The notes beneath the pieces are model-generated. The model saw only the letters and a list, made by a program, of their open reading frames with translations, did no database searches and was not told the DNA's origin. A DNA stretch of 26,664 nt, from positions 1 to 26,664 of IMG/VR virus record IMGVR_UViG_3300008050_000259. One strand, given 5' to 3'. Shown here one piece after another: positions 8,808 through 15,685 of this stretch; the stretch's first letter is position 1, and each line of letters begins with the position of its first letter. This stretch comes from a virus. The position numbers and the translations under genes are program-made.

Positions 8808-9608
8808 ATGAGTAAAATAACAGAATATACAAAAAACAAACGAAACTTTCAAAAAATCAAATTATTAAGTGGTAGATCAATAGGTATTACCCATTGGCTT
8901 GTCAAAGAAGAAAAAGAATTGCTTTTCAATGTTGAGATGCAACCAGATAACAAAGAATTATTGATTAACGAGAGTATCAACCTGATAAAAAATTGTGTTG
9001 ATAAGAAACAGATGATTGATAAATTATCTAAGAATGATATTATCTTTATCTTAGTCCAACTCAGAAAGATATCTAATAGTAAACAGGTTGATTTTAAATT
9101 TACTTGTCAGAATACTAAATGCCCATCCTTCATCACTTTCAGTCCTGAAAAACAACAAGAGACTGGTGTAACAGGTAGAGGCACTGAAGAAATAGTTGAT
9201 AATGTTGATCTAAAAGAAGATATCGTTTCATCACCTTTCAAATCTGATAATATTGCCATTGGAAATATTGTATTTACCCCAAAAGAGTTGTCATACAAAA
9301 CACAACGAGAATTGGAAACATTATACATCAATGAAGATAAATTACAATTGAACAAATTCAATTATAATGTCATTCTAAATTCCATCGCATCAGTAACAAT
9401 TGGTGATGATAAAATGAGTGATTTTTCTAAAGGAGAATTATCGGACTTCATTGATAATAATTTGAAAATGGAAGATTTCAAGAGATTATCAGAACAACTT
9501 AATGAGCAAATGAGTACTTTCAAAATAGAGAAGAAAGTGAGTTGCCCAGTTTGTAAGAATGAAACTAAGGTAGTATATGATGAATTGTTTAGTTTATTCC
9601 TTTTCTAA
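8808..9608 (+). CDS. gp26/gp51-like baseplate hub assembly protein (T4_baseplate family)
   Basis: This encodes 266 aa behind a good GGAGTAACTA site. It looks like the T4 baseplate-hub family of gp26 (208 aa) and gp51: N-terminal LLSGRSIGITHW beta segment, a helical LSKNDIIFILVQLR region, then two Cys pairs (C100/C105 and C246/C249, the last as CPVC) that could bind a metal. It ends abruptly at DELFSLFLF. Directly after the stop, the -1 frame carries a 62-residue stretch with the LPDYY...FSIEEIENL.PFE plan I associate with the C-terminal domain of this family. A frameshift product of 328 aa is therefore likely. In T4, gp26 and gp51 help build the hub and are linked with the tape-measure-hub complex. 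The next large gene is a tape-measure candidate, as expected. Confidence 0.6.
   Translation: MSKITEYTKNKRNFQKIKLLSGRSIGITHWLVKEEKELLFNVEMQPDNKELLINESINLIKNCVDKKQMIDKLSKNDIIFILVQLRKISNSKQVDFKFTCQNTKCPSFITFSPEKQQETGVTGRGTEEIVDNVDLKEDIVSSPFKSDNIAIGNIVFTPKELSYKTQRELETLYINEDKLQLNKFNYNVILNSIASVTIGDDKMSDFSKGELSDFIDNNLKMEDFKRLSEQLNEQMSTFKIEKKVSCPVCKNETKVVYDELFSLFLF
9593..9608 (+). promoter_or_regulatory. Possible programmed -1 frameshift window
   Basis: The -1 frame opens after its TAG at 9590-9592 and the zero frame stops at 9606-9608, so a shift must occur between them. The best slip is at the zero-frame Phe codon TTC (9603-9605) in front of TAA: moving back one base gives TTT, which the same tRNA reads. 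There is no classic X-XXY-YYZ heptamer, so this is inference. It is supported by homology-like sequence that starts upstream of any ATG. Confidence 0.4.
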
Positions 9609-9640
9609 TTCGTTCTATATCACTACCTGATTATTACAAT

Positions 9641-9793
9641 ATGTTATGGTTTATGAAACAACATTGTAGGTTTTCAATTGAAGAAATTGAAAACCTCACT
9701 CCTTTTGAGTTTGATTTGTTCTATCATATGGGTGTTAAGGATATGAAAGAACGGAATGAGCAGATAGAAAAGCAGAGACAACAACTTGGTTAA
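9641..9793 (+). CDS. Short ORF in -1 frame, likely C-terminal extension of the gp26-like protein
   Basis: From the ATG this would be a 50-aa protein; the open frame itself begins at 9593. No Shine-Dalgarno precedes the ATG. The recognisable part starts before it, at LPDYYNMLWFMKQ, and continues FSIEEIENLTPFEFDLFYHM then a Lys/Glu/Gln-rich helix. Small helical domains with I/LPDYY and L.PFE motifs occur at the end of tail or hub assembly chaperones. In lambda the analogous gpG-gpGT extension is made by -1 frameshifting. I read this as the extension of the upstream protein, made in a minority of translation events. A free-standing small protein, or a remnant of an ancient frameshift mutation, are alternatives. 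Confidence 0.5.
   Translation: MLWFMKQHCRFSIEEIENLTPFEFDLFYHMGVKDMKERNEQIEKQRQQLG
9668..9696 (+). other. Perfect 12-bp hairpin with 5-base loop
   Basis: Arms 9668-9679 and 9685-9696 are exact reverse complements (AGGTTTTCAATT and its complement) around GAAGA. It lies inside the short -1-frame ORF, about 60 bases past the proposed slip site. No U-run follows immediately, so it is not a standard terminator. It may influence frameshifting or mRNA stability. Confidence 0.5.
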
Positions 9794-9817
9794 TAATTGT
9801 TATAGGACGTAAAGGTA

Positions 9818-12316
9818 ATGGCTGAATTAGATGATGTAAAGAAAATATCAGAAGCAATAGAAAAACTAGACACTGATATTGATATCTCACGTATCACACA
9901 TAATATCAAGAAATTCAAAAAAGTGCTTGGAGGTTCAGCACTTCATCAAATCAGAGAAAGTATTACATTGGTTGACGATGTTGCTTCAAAGATAAAAATT
10001 TTTAGTGAAGCAGGAGATGGGTTACGAGATTTTTCAAGTTCATTGGAGACTTTCACAAAAATAGATACTAAAACGGTTTCCAGTAAAATAAAGTTATTAT
10101 CAGGAGAAAACAAATCAATAAAAATATTAGCAGAGACAGGAAAAGGGTTTTCAAAGGTTGCTAATTCTCTTTCAACTTTTGAAACTATAAATCCTGAACT
10201 AGTCAAAAATAATATCACGAAGATTTCATCAGTCTCTGATGAAATATTCAGTCTTTCGAGTAGCGTAGATGAACATTTTTCTCATCTCACAAAATCGTTT
10301 GAAACATTCCAAAATTTAGGAGTATTTGGCCCATTAAAGATAAAATATGGTATAAAGGCAATCGCAAAGGTAATACCAGAAATTTCTAAATTGAAAGGCA
10401 ATATTGATGAAGATATAGTACCATTGGCAGAAGCAGTCAAAACCTTTTCGGAAATAGGTTTTGAAGGTAGGCTGAAAATGGGATTTACAATAAAATTTCT
10501 TCAGAAAAAACATAAAGAAATATTATCACTTTCAGAAAACTATAATGAAGATTTAGAACCATTAACCCAGGCAATTGATGTTTTGAGTAAGATAGACCTG
10601 AAGAAAAGAATCGCATTATCAGGAGTATTAGAAAGACTTGCTTCAGGATTTGAAAGAATAAAAAAGGTTGGTATAAAGAAAGGAGACATTGAAAGTATTA
10701 CGTCAGATGTCAATCTTCTTGGTAAGACCGATAAAAATATCAGTATACAAAAAGATATTCCAACAATATCTGAAGTAATAGGTAAGGAAAAATTGGATAG
10801 TTTCATCCCTGAAGGGACTGTTCAACCCAATGCCACTGTTCAACCTGAAGGGACTGTTCAACCTGAAGGGACTGTTCAACCCAATGCCACTGTTCAACCC
10901 AATGCCACTGTTCAACCTGAAGGGACTGTTCAACCTGAAGGGACTGTTCAACCCAATGCCACTGTTCAACCTGAAGGGACTGTTCAACCCAATGCCACTG
11001 TTCAACCTGAAGGGACTGTTCAACCCAAAAATATTAAAACATCAAAGATAACATCAAAGATATTATCTGGTATTAAAACCATTCTCAAAAAGGAAGACAG
11101 ACAAGATGATAGAAAAGATGAACAAACAAGAAATGAAATAAATGCCAACGAAACAAAAATGTCTGATCTTGATATAGATCAGGATGCCCAGACTTCAAAG
11201 ATTGAAATAATAGACAACAAGATAGAATCAATGTTTATAAAGGTTTCCTCTAATAATGATATGCTCAGACAGGTTCTTGGGAAACCAATGGAAAAGAAGA
11301 CTGAAGAAACTCCATCCGAAACAAAAATTGATCAAAAAGAAGATGGGTTGGGTGGTTTATTGAATATGGGATTATTAGCAACCGCTGGGGCAGCAATGTT
11401 TGGCGCTTGGTTAGGAAAAGAATATCCATGGTTAGGTCAGGGATTCAAATATCTCGGAGCATTCAAAGATGAAATTTTCTCAGTGATTAAAAACATTGGA
11501 GGTACTATATGGAAAGGTATCACTAAGGTTGCTTCTAATATACCATTTCTTGGAGATTTTTTCAAGGGCAGTGCTATGAAGGGTGGTAAGGTATTAGCAA
11601 AAGGAGCAGCAAAAGGTGGGGTCAAACCAATGGTGAAAATGTTTGGTAAGATTCTGGGAGGAAAGGCATTTGCTAAAATACCAATTATTGGTCTTGGTGC
11701 TGCTGCCATGTTTGCTTATGATAGATGGATGAGTGGTGATAAATTAGGAGCATTTATAGAAGCAACTTCAGGTATCGCAGCACAGGTTCCAGTGGTAGGT
11801 ACTGGTATTGCTTTGATGCTGGATGCTTTCCTAATGGGGAGAGATGCGGTGAAGGCCAACGAAGCAAGCAAAGCAGAAAGGAAGAAAAAAGGACTTCCAA
11901 TGACAAAAACTCGCATTGATAAAATGTTAGGGATGCCAATAGAAACTGGTAATGAATGGATAGATGATGCTATTGAAGGTGTTTTACCAACGGTTGATGC
12001 TGGGTCTCTCATTTCTAAAGGGTTTGAATATCTTGGTTTTGGATCTCCAGATATAGGAGATGATGCCCAACAAACCAAGACCCCCACATCATCTCCTACA
12101 CCACCTGCGAAAGAAACTCCAAAAGGTGTTGATGAAATAAAACAAGAAACAAATGATATATCAGATGTTACAAGAGAAGCATTGGTATCAAATACAACGA
12201 CTAATAATACAACCACTATTATAAAACCAGAATATGTTGATAGATGGCATAAAGAAATTATACGAGAATCAATCCCACAAGAATCTTCAACTCCAGATTC
12301 ACCAATACACCAATAA
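9818..12316 (+). CDS. Putative tail tape measure protein (gp29-equivalent)
   Basis: This encodes 832 aa behind AAAGG. Residues 1-285 are helical, with about five degenerate repeats of 43-46 residues, each marked by a (S/A)-x3-F/L-x-x-I/L motif such as SLETFTKI. Residues 331-402 are twelve hexapeptides (PEGTVQ or PNATVQ). A charged linker follows, then hydrophobic segments near 510-532, 619-635 and 653-672, and a Pro/Thr-rich tail. Long helices plus hydrophobic stretches in a tail operon fit a tape measure, which sets tail length and may enter the host membrane. Its place between the gp26-like gene and the gp48/54-like gene mirrors T4 gene 29. T4 gp29 is 590 aa, so a longer tail is expected. 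No sequence match to gp29 is visible; the call is from architecture and position. Confidence 0.6.
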   Translation: MAELDDVKKISEAIEKLDTDIDISRITHNIKKFKKVLGGSALHQIRESITLVDDVASKIKIFSEAGDGLRDFSSSLETFTKIDTKTVSSKIKLLSGENKSIKILAETGKGFSKVANSLSTFETINPELVKNNITKISSVSDEIFSLSSSVDEHFSHLTKSFETFQNLGVFGPLKIKYGIKAIAKVIPEISKLKGNIDEDIVPLAEAVKTFSEIGFEGRLKMGFTIKFLQKKHKEILSLSENYNEDLEPLTQAIDVLSKIDLKKRIALSGVLERLASGFERIKKVGIKKGDIESITSDVNLLGKTDKNISIQKDIPTISEVIGKEKLDSFIPEGTVQPNATVQPEGTVQPEGTVQPNATVQPNATVQPEGTVQPEGTVQPNATVQPEGTVQPNATVQPEGTVQPKNIKTSKITSKILSGIKTILKKEDRQDDRKDEQTRNEINANETKMSDLDIDQDAQTSKIEIIDNKIESMFIKVSSNNDMLRQVLGKPMEKKTEETPSETKIDQKEDGLGGLLNMGLLATAGAAMFGAWLGKEYPWLGQGFKYLGAFKDEIFSVIKNIGGTIWKGITKVASNIPFLGDFFKGSAMKGGKVLAKGAAKGGVKPMVKMFGKILGGKAFAKIPIIGLGAAAMFAYDRWMSGDKLGAFIEATSGIAAQVPVVGTGIALMLDAFLMGRDAVKANEASKAERKKKGLPMTKTRIDKMLGMPIETGNEWIDDAIEGVLPTVDAGSLISKGFEYLGFGSPDIGDDAQQTKTPTSSPTPPAKETPKGVDEIKQETNDISDVTREALVSNTTTNNTTTIIKPEYVDRWHKEIIRESIPQESSTPDSPIHQ
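10808..11023 (+). repeat. 18-nt minisatellite, 12 units in two alternating types
   Basis: Twelve head-to-tail 18-base units are present. Type A is CCTGAAGGGACTGTTCAA (PEGTVQ) and type B is CCCAATGCCACTGTTCAA (PNATVQ). Their order is A B A A B B A A B A B A. Copies of each type are identical base for base, with no silent differences, which points to recent expansion or ongoing exchange. Confidence 0.95.
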
Positions 12317-12324
12317 AGGATATA

Positions 12325-13191
12325 ATGACAACTTATTCATACCCTAAAGATATAGAAAAGACAACCCATGTACAATTCAAATTTTGGGATCACGAATTAA
12401 AACCACCTTCACAACAGACCGTTTCAAAAACTGGCACGGGAACAAAAAAAGTTGAATTTGTTAAAAGTAAAGAGGCAAAAAGTGAATCTTCTTCCCGAAA
12501 AACAAGTGTTGGTGATATAGTCAATTTATATGTTCAAGGTGGTATTGGGACTGATATCGATTCTACATGGAGTATGAAAGAAGTCCCAATAGTTGGTAGT
12601 GTTGATGCTGGTCAAGGTTTAGAGACAATAAAACAGTCTCTCAGCAACACTCTTGAACTGGGTACTCAAGTGGCTACAAAGGTGGTTGCTTCAAAGATAA
12701 TGAAATCAGAAGCAGTTACTTCAATAATGGATGGAATAAATGCTAATACTGGATATTCTATATTACCAAATACTGCTATGGTGTTTGGTGGTGCTTCTCC
12801 CGAAACAGCACCATTTTCCTTCTCATTTACCCCAAGAAATCAAGATGAAGCAAAACAAACTCTTGGAATAATAAATGCCTTCAAGAAAGCATCAACATCA
12901 CAAACTATTGATACAGGCATACTTTCAGGTTCTTATAGAATAGCAAAAGCACCACCTATATTTTCTATAGCAATATTGCCTGGAGGTGGTGATGACACTG
13001 TAAAAGGCAATTCATTCTATAAATTTCCTGATATGGTGTTAACAAAATTTGATGTAAAATTTAGTGAGGGTGAAGCATTTTTTCAGATGTTTTCTGATAA
13101 TAGACCAGTCAGTGCTACTTTGTCATTATCGTTTGCCTCATTATACTCTTCCCAACAACAAGATGGTGAATATCGATTATTTGGAGAATAG
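12325..13191 (+). CDS. gp48/gp54-like baseplate tube cap/initiator
   Basis: This encodes 288 aa behind AAAGGATATA. The second half follows T4 gp48/gp54: a Tyr/Phe-Gly-Gly-Ala motif (VFGGASPE, cf. MYGGAEN in gp48), then SFSFTPRNQDEAKQTLGIINAFK (cf. TWDLTPRSTEDLMAIINIYQYF), a P-hydrophobic strand (PPIFSIAIL), a FPDMVLTKFDVKF strand like the gp48 segment before its closing strands, and PVSATLSLSFASL. The N-terminal ~110 residues are polar and unlike gp48. In T4 these two proteins cap the hub and start tube polymerisation around the tape measure. Only one such gene is seen, while three tube-like genes stand upstream, so one of those may do the other's job. Confidence 0.65.
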   Translation: MTTYSYPKDIEKTTHVQFKFWDHELKPPSQQTVSKTGTGTKKVEFVKSKEAKSESSSRKTSVGDIVNLYVQGGIGTDIDSTWSMKEVPIVGSVDAGQGLETIKQSLSNTLELGTQVATKVVASKIMKSEAVTSIMDGINANTGYSILPNTAMVFGGASPETAPFSFSFTPRNQDEAKQTLGIINAFKKASTSQTIDTGILSGSYRIAKAPPIFSIAILPGGGDDTVKGNSFYKFPDMVLTKFDVKFSEGEAFFQMFSDNRPVSATLSLSFASLYSSQQQDGEYRLFGE

Positions 13192-13194
13192 ACT

Positions 13195-13731
13195 ATGACG
13201 TATGCGAATTATAATTTTTTAGATCAACTAACTGATGTTGAAATAGATTTAAGTAGTTATCTGACATTATTCTCAGATGATAATTATACTCTTAAATTTT
13301 CAAACATACAACCAGTAGTCACAAATGTAAAAAATCTATTTTCATTTACTAATATTATCAAGAATTTTAAAAACCAAGCAGGGGCATTCCAACGATATAA
13401 TATTGAAGAGAATGAATTACCTGAAGATGTTTCTATAAAATTCTATGGAACTGAAGATTTGTGGTGGGTGATTACTCTCTACAATGATATCACCAATCCG
13501 TTTATCCAATGGCCTCTTTCAAATGATCAAATTGATTATCTATCAGGTTTGTACTCAGAAAAAGAAAATAAATATACTAAAGAAGGGTATAAACAATTAT
13601 TTACCGAATCGAGTCTCAGCAGATTAACAATTGATGTATTAAAGCAGGATCAAGTAATTGATCTTGTTTATCAATTACAAAATGCTGTATTAACCGTGAA
13701 AGATGACAACTCAGCATTTGAATTTGTATAA
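13195..13731 (+). CDS. 53: gp53-like baseplate wedge protein
   Basis: This encodes 178 aa behind GGAGAATAG. The centre matches T4 gp53 (196 aa): LPEDVSIKFYGTEDLWWVI then NDITNPFIQWPLS, compared with ELANAIYGNPQLYWVL and ND.YDPYYGW in gp53. The N-terminus (YANYNFLDQLTDVEI, then a FTNIIKNFK segment) also fits the family, where the protein clamps neighbouring wedges and contacts the hub. Small Trp-rich gp53-type proteins occur in many myoviruses, which supports the call. The stop overlaps the next start (TAATG), so translation of the hub gene is probably coupled. Confidence 0.75.
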   Translation: MTYANYNFLDQLTDVEIDLSSYLTLFSDDNYTLKFSNIQPVVTNVKNLFSFTNIIKNFKNQAGAFQRYNIEENELPEDVSIKFYGTEDLWWVITLYNDITNPFIQWPLSNDQIDYLSGLYSEKENKYTKEGYKQLFTESSLSRLTIDVLKQDQVIDLVYQLQNAVLTVKDDNSAFEFV

Positions 13732-15365
13732 TGAGTAATTATGATGGTGGTGCTAATATAGGTCAATTAACAAAACCTAGACCAGCAATCAATGAAATTA
13801 TTATAGGCAACACAAAGATTGATCCTGTCAACCTTATAACTCTTGATATATTTGAATCTCTTTTTAAACCTGAGATTACTGGAGTAATAATTTTCAATGA
13901 TTATTCAAATATAGTTTCAAAATTTGGAATAGGTCTTGAATCGCCTGTTGAAATAACATTCAAACAATACGGAAGCACCTCAAGTCCATTAACAGTAAAG
14001 ATGGAAGTTGAGAAAATGTCCTCAACAATTCAACTTTCAAAAATGAATGATGTTATTACTCTCACGTTAATTGATAGATGGACTGCTCAGGCAAAGAAAA
14101 CTTTTATTCTCCCAAAAAATATCACGTCTAATAATATCTCCAAAGAATGGAAAATTACTAAAGAAGATTTTAACACCAATAAGAAAAAAGTACGGATTGA
14201 TCAAATAATCAAAGCATTGGTTTATCAAGCATTATTAAAACTTAATAATACAGAGTATACTATTGATGAAGATAATTGGACAGAAACACAACAAGCATTA
14301 GACATTTATTCTCCACCTCAAGATAAAAATATTCTTGAAAATATCGAATATCTTCTTAATTATGCCACTAACATTCCAGAAAAATTAGATCAAAAAGAAC
14401 CACTTACTGATAGTTGGGGGATGACATTATTTACTAATATTGAGACTAAAAAAATAGCATTATTGAGTATTGCTGATCTTATCCACCCCAAGAAAAATTA
14501 TGGAGATGCTGGATTTGAAATAATCCCAAACTATATAGGTAATGAGCATTCACCTTCAAACATAAAGAAGATGAGTAATCAATCTAATATTGATAATAAT
14601 AAATTTATAGAATTTGGATTTGGTAAAATAAAATATACAATTTATGAAAAGAAACTCAACAAGGTTCTCACTGAAAAGGATATAATAGCACTACCATCTT
14701 GGTATATCGGGCAGGACACCATAAAGTATGCTAAATTTGGAAACACTCTACCAATCAAAAAAACATTCTATAACCTTGATTATGGACGAGAAGAATCGCA
14801 AATAAATTTATCATTTTCTCAGGATTCAGTATTTGATAGTACTTCAAGTGATCTTGAATATTTCGCAAAAAGTTTTATAGCAGCAAAACTATCAAGAAAT
14901 TTAATCAAACTCATTGCGTATAATGTAGAGACACCAGGAGAACAAGGTCAGAAAAGAGTAGGAAAACAAATCCACGCAAAGGTACTTCAGACTGGCGGTT
15001 TCTTTGATAAAATAAACGAGATGGTGAGTGGGATGTTTATTATAACAAATATCCGTCATAGAATATCACATTTTGTTTATACAAATTCATTTACCATTGC
15101 GAAGATTGGATACAATAAAGATAAAGTCGCCCAAGAAGGTTTGATAAATGCCAAAGATAATGAAGAAGTTGAATTGCTAGAAAAATTATCAAACCCTAAA
15201 AATAATTACAATTTTTCTGATTTTGAAAATATTGTTGATAAAACCAAAGCATTTATAGCATCATTGAAATCCATTGGAACATCTGAAATGATAGATAATG
15301 GTAAGGATTTAACAAAAACAACCAATGCTTTGAAACTTTCAGGTTACGAAAAGAAAATACCATGA
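13731..15365 (+). CDS. 27: gp27-like baseplate hub protein
   Basis: This encodes 544 aa. The ATG overlaps the upstream TAA and lacks a clear ribosome site, so it is likely coupled. Position just before an OB-fold spike gene and overall plan fit the hub family of T4 gp27 (391 aa), phage gpD and VgrG N-terminus: an opening FESLFKPEITGVIIFND domain, a PVEITFKQ and MNDVITLTLIDR tube-like domain, a mid part with NILENIEYLLNYAT (cf. gp27 FENYLSYV), and a late GMFIITNIRHRISHF..YTNSFTIAK stretch like gp27 EFYVDEVIHELS......YMFTNATK. As a trimer it would join the sixfold tube to the threefold spike. The C-terminal ~70 residues are charged and probably flexible. The identity is inferred from pattern and order. 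Confidence 0.65.
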   Translation: MSNYDGGANIGQLTKPRPAINEIIIGNTKIDPVNLITLDIFESLFKPEITGVIIFNDYSNIVSKFGIGLESPVEITFKQYGSTSSPLTVKMEVEKMSSTIQLSKMNDVITLTLIDRWTAQAKKTFILPKNITSNNISKEWKITKEDFNTNKKKVRIDQIIKALVYQALLKLNNTEYTIDEDNWTETQQALDIYSPPQDKNILENIEYLLNYATNIPEKLDQKEPLTDSWGMTLFTNIETKKIALLSIADLIHPKKNYGDAGFEIIPNYIGNEHSPSNIKKMSNQSNIDNNKFIEFGFGKIKYTIYEKKLNKVLTEKDIIALPSWYIGQDTIKYAKFGNTLPIKKTFYNLDYGREESQINLSFSQDSVFDSTSSDLEYFAKSFIAAKLSRNLIKLIAYNVETPGEQGQKRVGKQIHAKVLQTGGFFDKINEMVSGMFIITNIRHRISHFVYTNSFTIAKIGYNKDKVAQEGLINAKDNEEVELLEKLSNPKNNYNFSDFENIVDKTKAFIASLKSIGTSEMIDNGKDLTKTTNALKLSGYEKKIP

Positions 15366-15685
15366 TAAGAATAGCAAAGGTTTTGAGTAATAAAGATCCA
15401 TTAGCACAAGAACGATTGAAAGTCAATGTTATGGGTGTTCATAACATATATCTCACTGATGATAACGATACTGGAATATGGGCACATCATTGTTCTCCAA
15501 TAAAATATTCTTCTGGATCTTTACCAATCTATGGTGATATGGTATATGTATGGTTTGATGAAAAAATGCCAAATGATGCTATTTGGATGGGTCATGTTAT
15601 TTCCAGCAATTCAGTTGAAACTGATAATACCAAAGAAACGATAAAGACAAATTCAGAAATATTAGACAACCACAAAGAAATATAG
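15362..15685 (+). CDS. Spike OB-fold protein (gp5 N-terminal-domain equivalent)
   Basis: This encodes 107 aa; its ATG overlaps the hub stop as ATGA. The first 83 residues follow the gp5/gpV OB-fold plan: IAKVLSNKDPLAQERLKVNVMGVH at the start (the usual D..GR.KV.V.G), IWAHHCSPI, then a Gly-x-hydrophobic-V.V.F core (GDMVYVWFDEK) and AIWMGHV. The last ~25 residues are a charged linker. This domain plugs the hub trimer above the beta-helical spike. There is no lysozyme domain after it, unlike T4 gp5. The TAG at 15683-15685 is followed at once by the ATG of the beta-helix gene in the same reading frame, so the two look like one ancestral gene split by a stop. Confidence 0.7.
   Translation: MIRIAKVLSNKDPLAQERLKVNVMGVHNIYLTDDNDTGIWAHHCSPIKYSSGSLPIYGDMVYVWFDEKMPNDAIWMGHVISSNSVETDNTKETIKTNSEILDNHKEI

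Noticed and set aside
9609-9817. Transcription terminator after the gp26-like gene
   Set aside because: The 9668-9696 hairpin is not followed by a T-run and lies in a plausible reading frame upstream of genes needed in the same late transcript.
10808-11023. CRISPR-like array
   Set aside because: Units are contiguous, in frame, and have no unique spacers; it is a coding minisatellite.
10703-11051. Repetitive ORFs on the minus strand (10703-11023) and in another plus frame (10830-11051)
   Set aside because: The 18-base repeat has no stop in these frames, so it opens them automatically. They lie wholly or mostly inside the tape-measure gene and have no supporting ribosome site.
11716-12216. 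Minus-strand ORF of 166 aa opposite the tape-measure gene
   Set aside because: It is fully contained in a convincing plus-strand gene and resembles no family.
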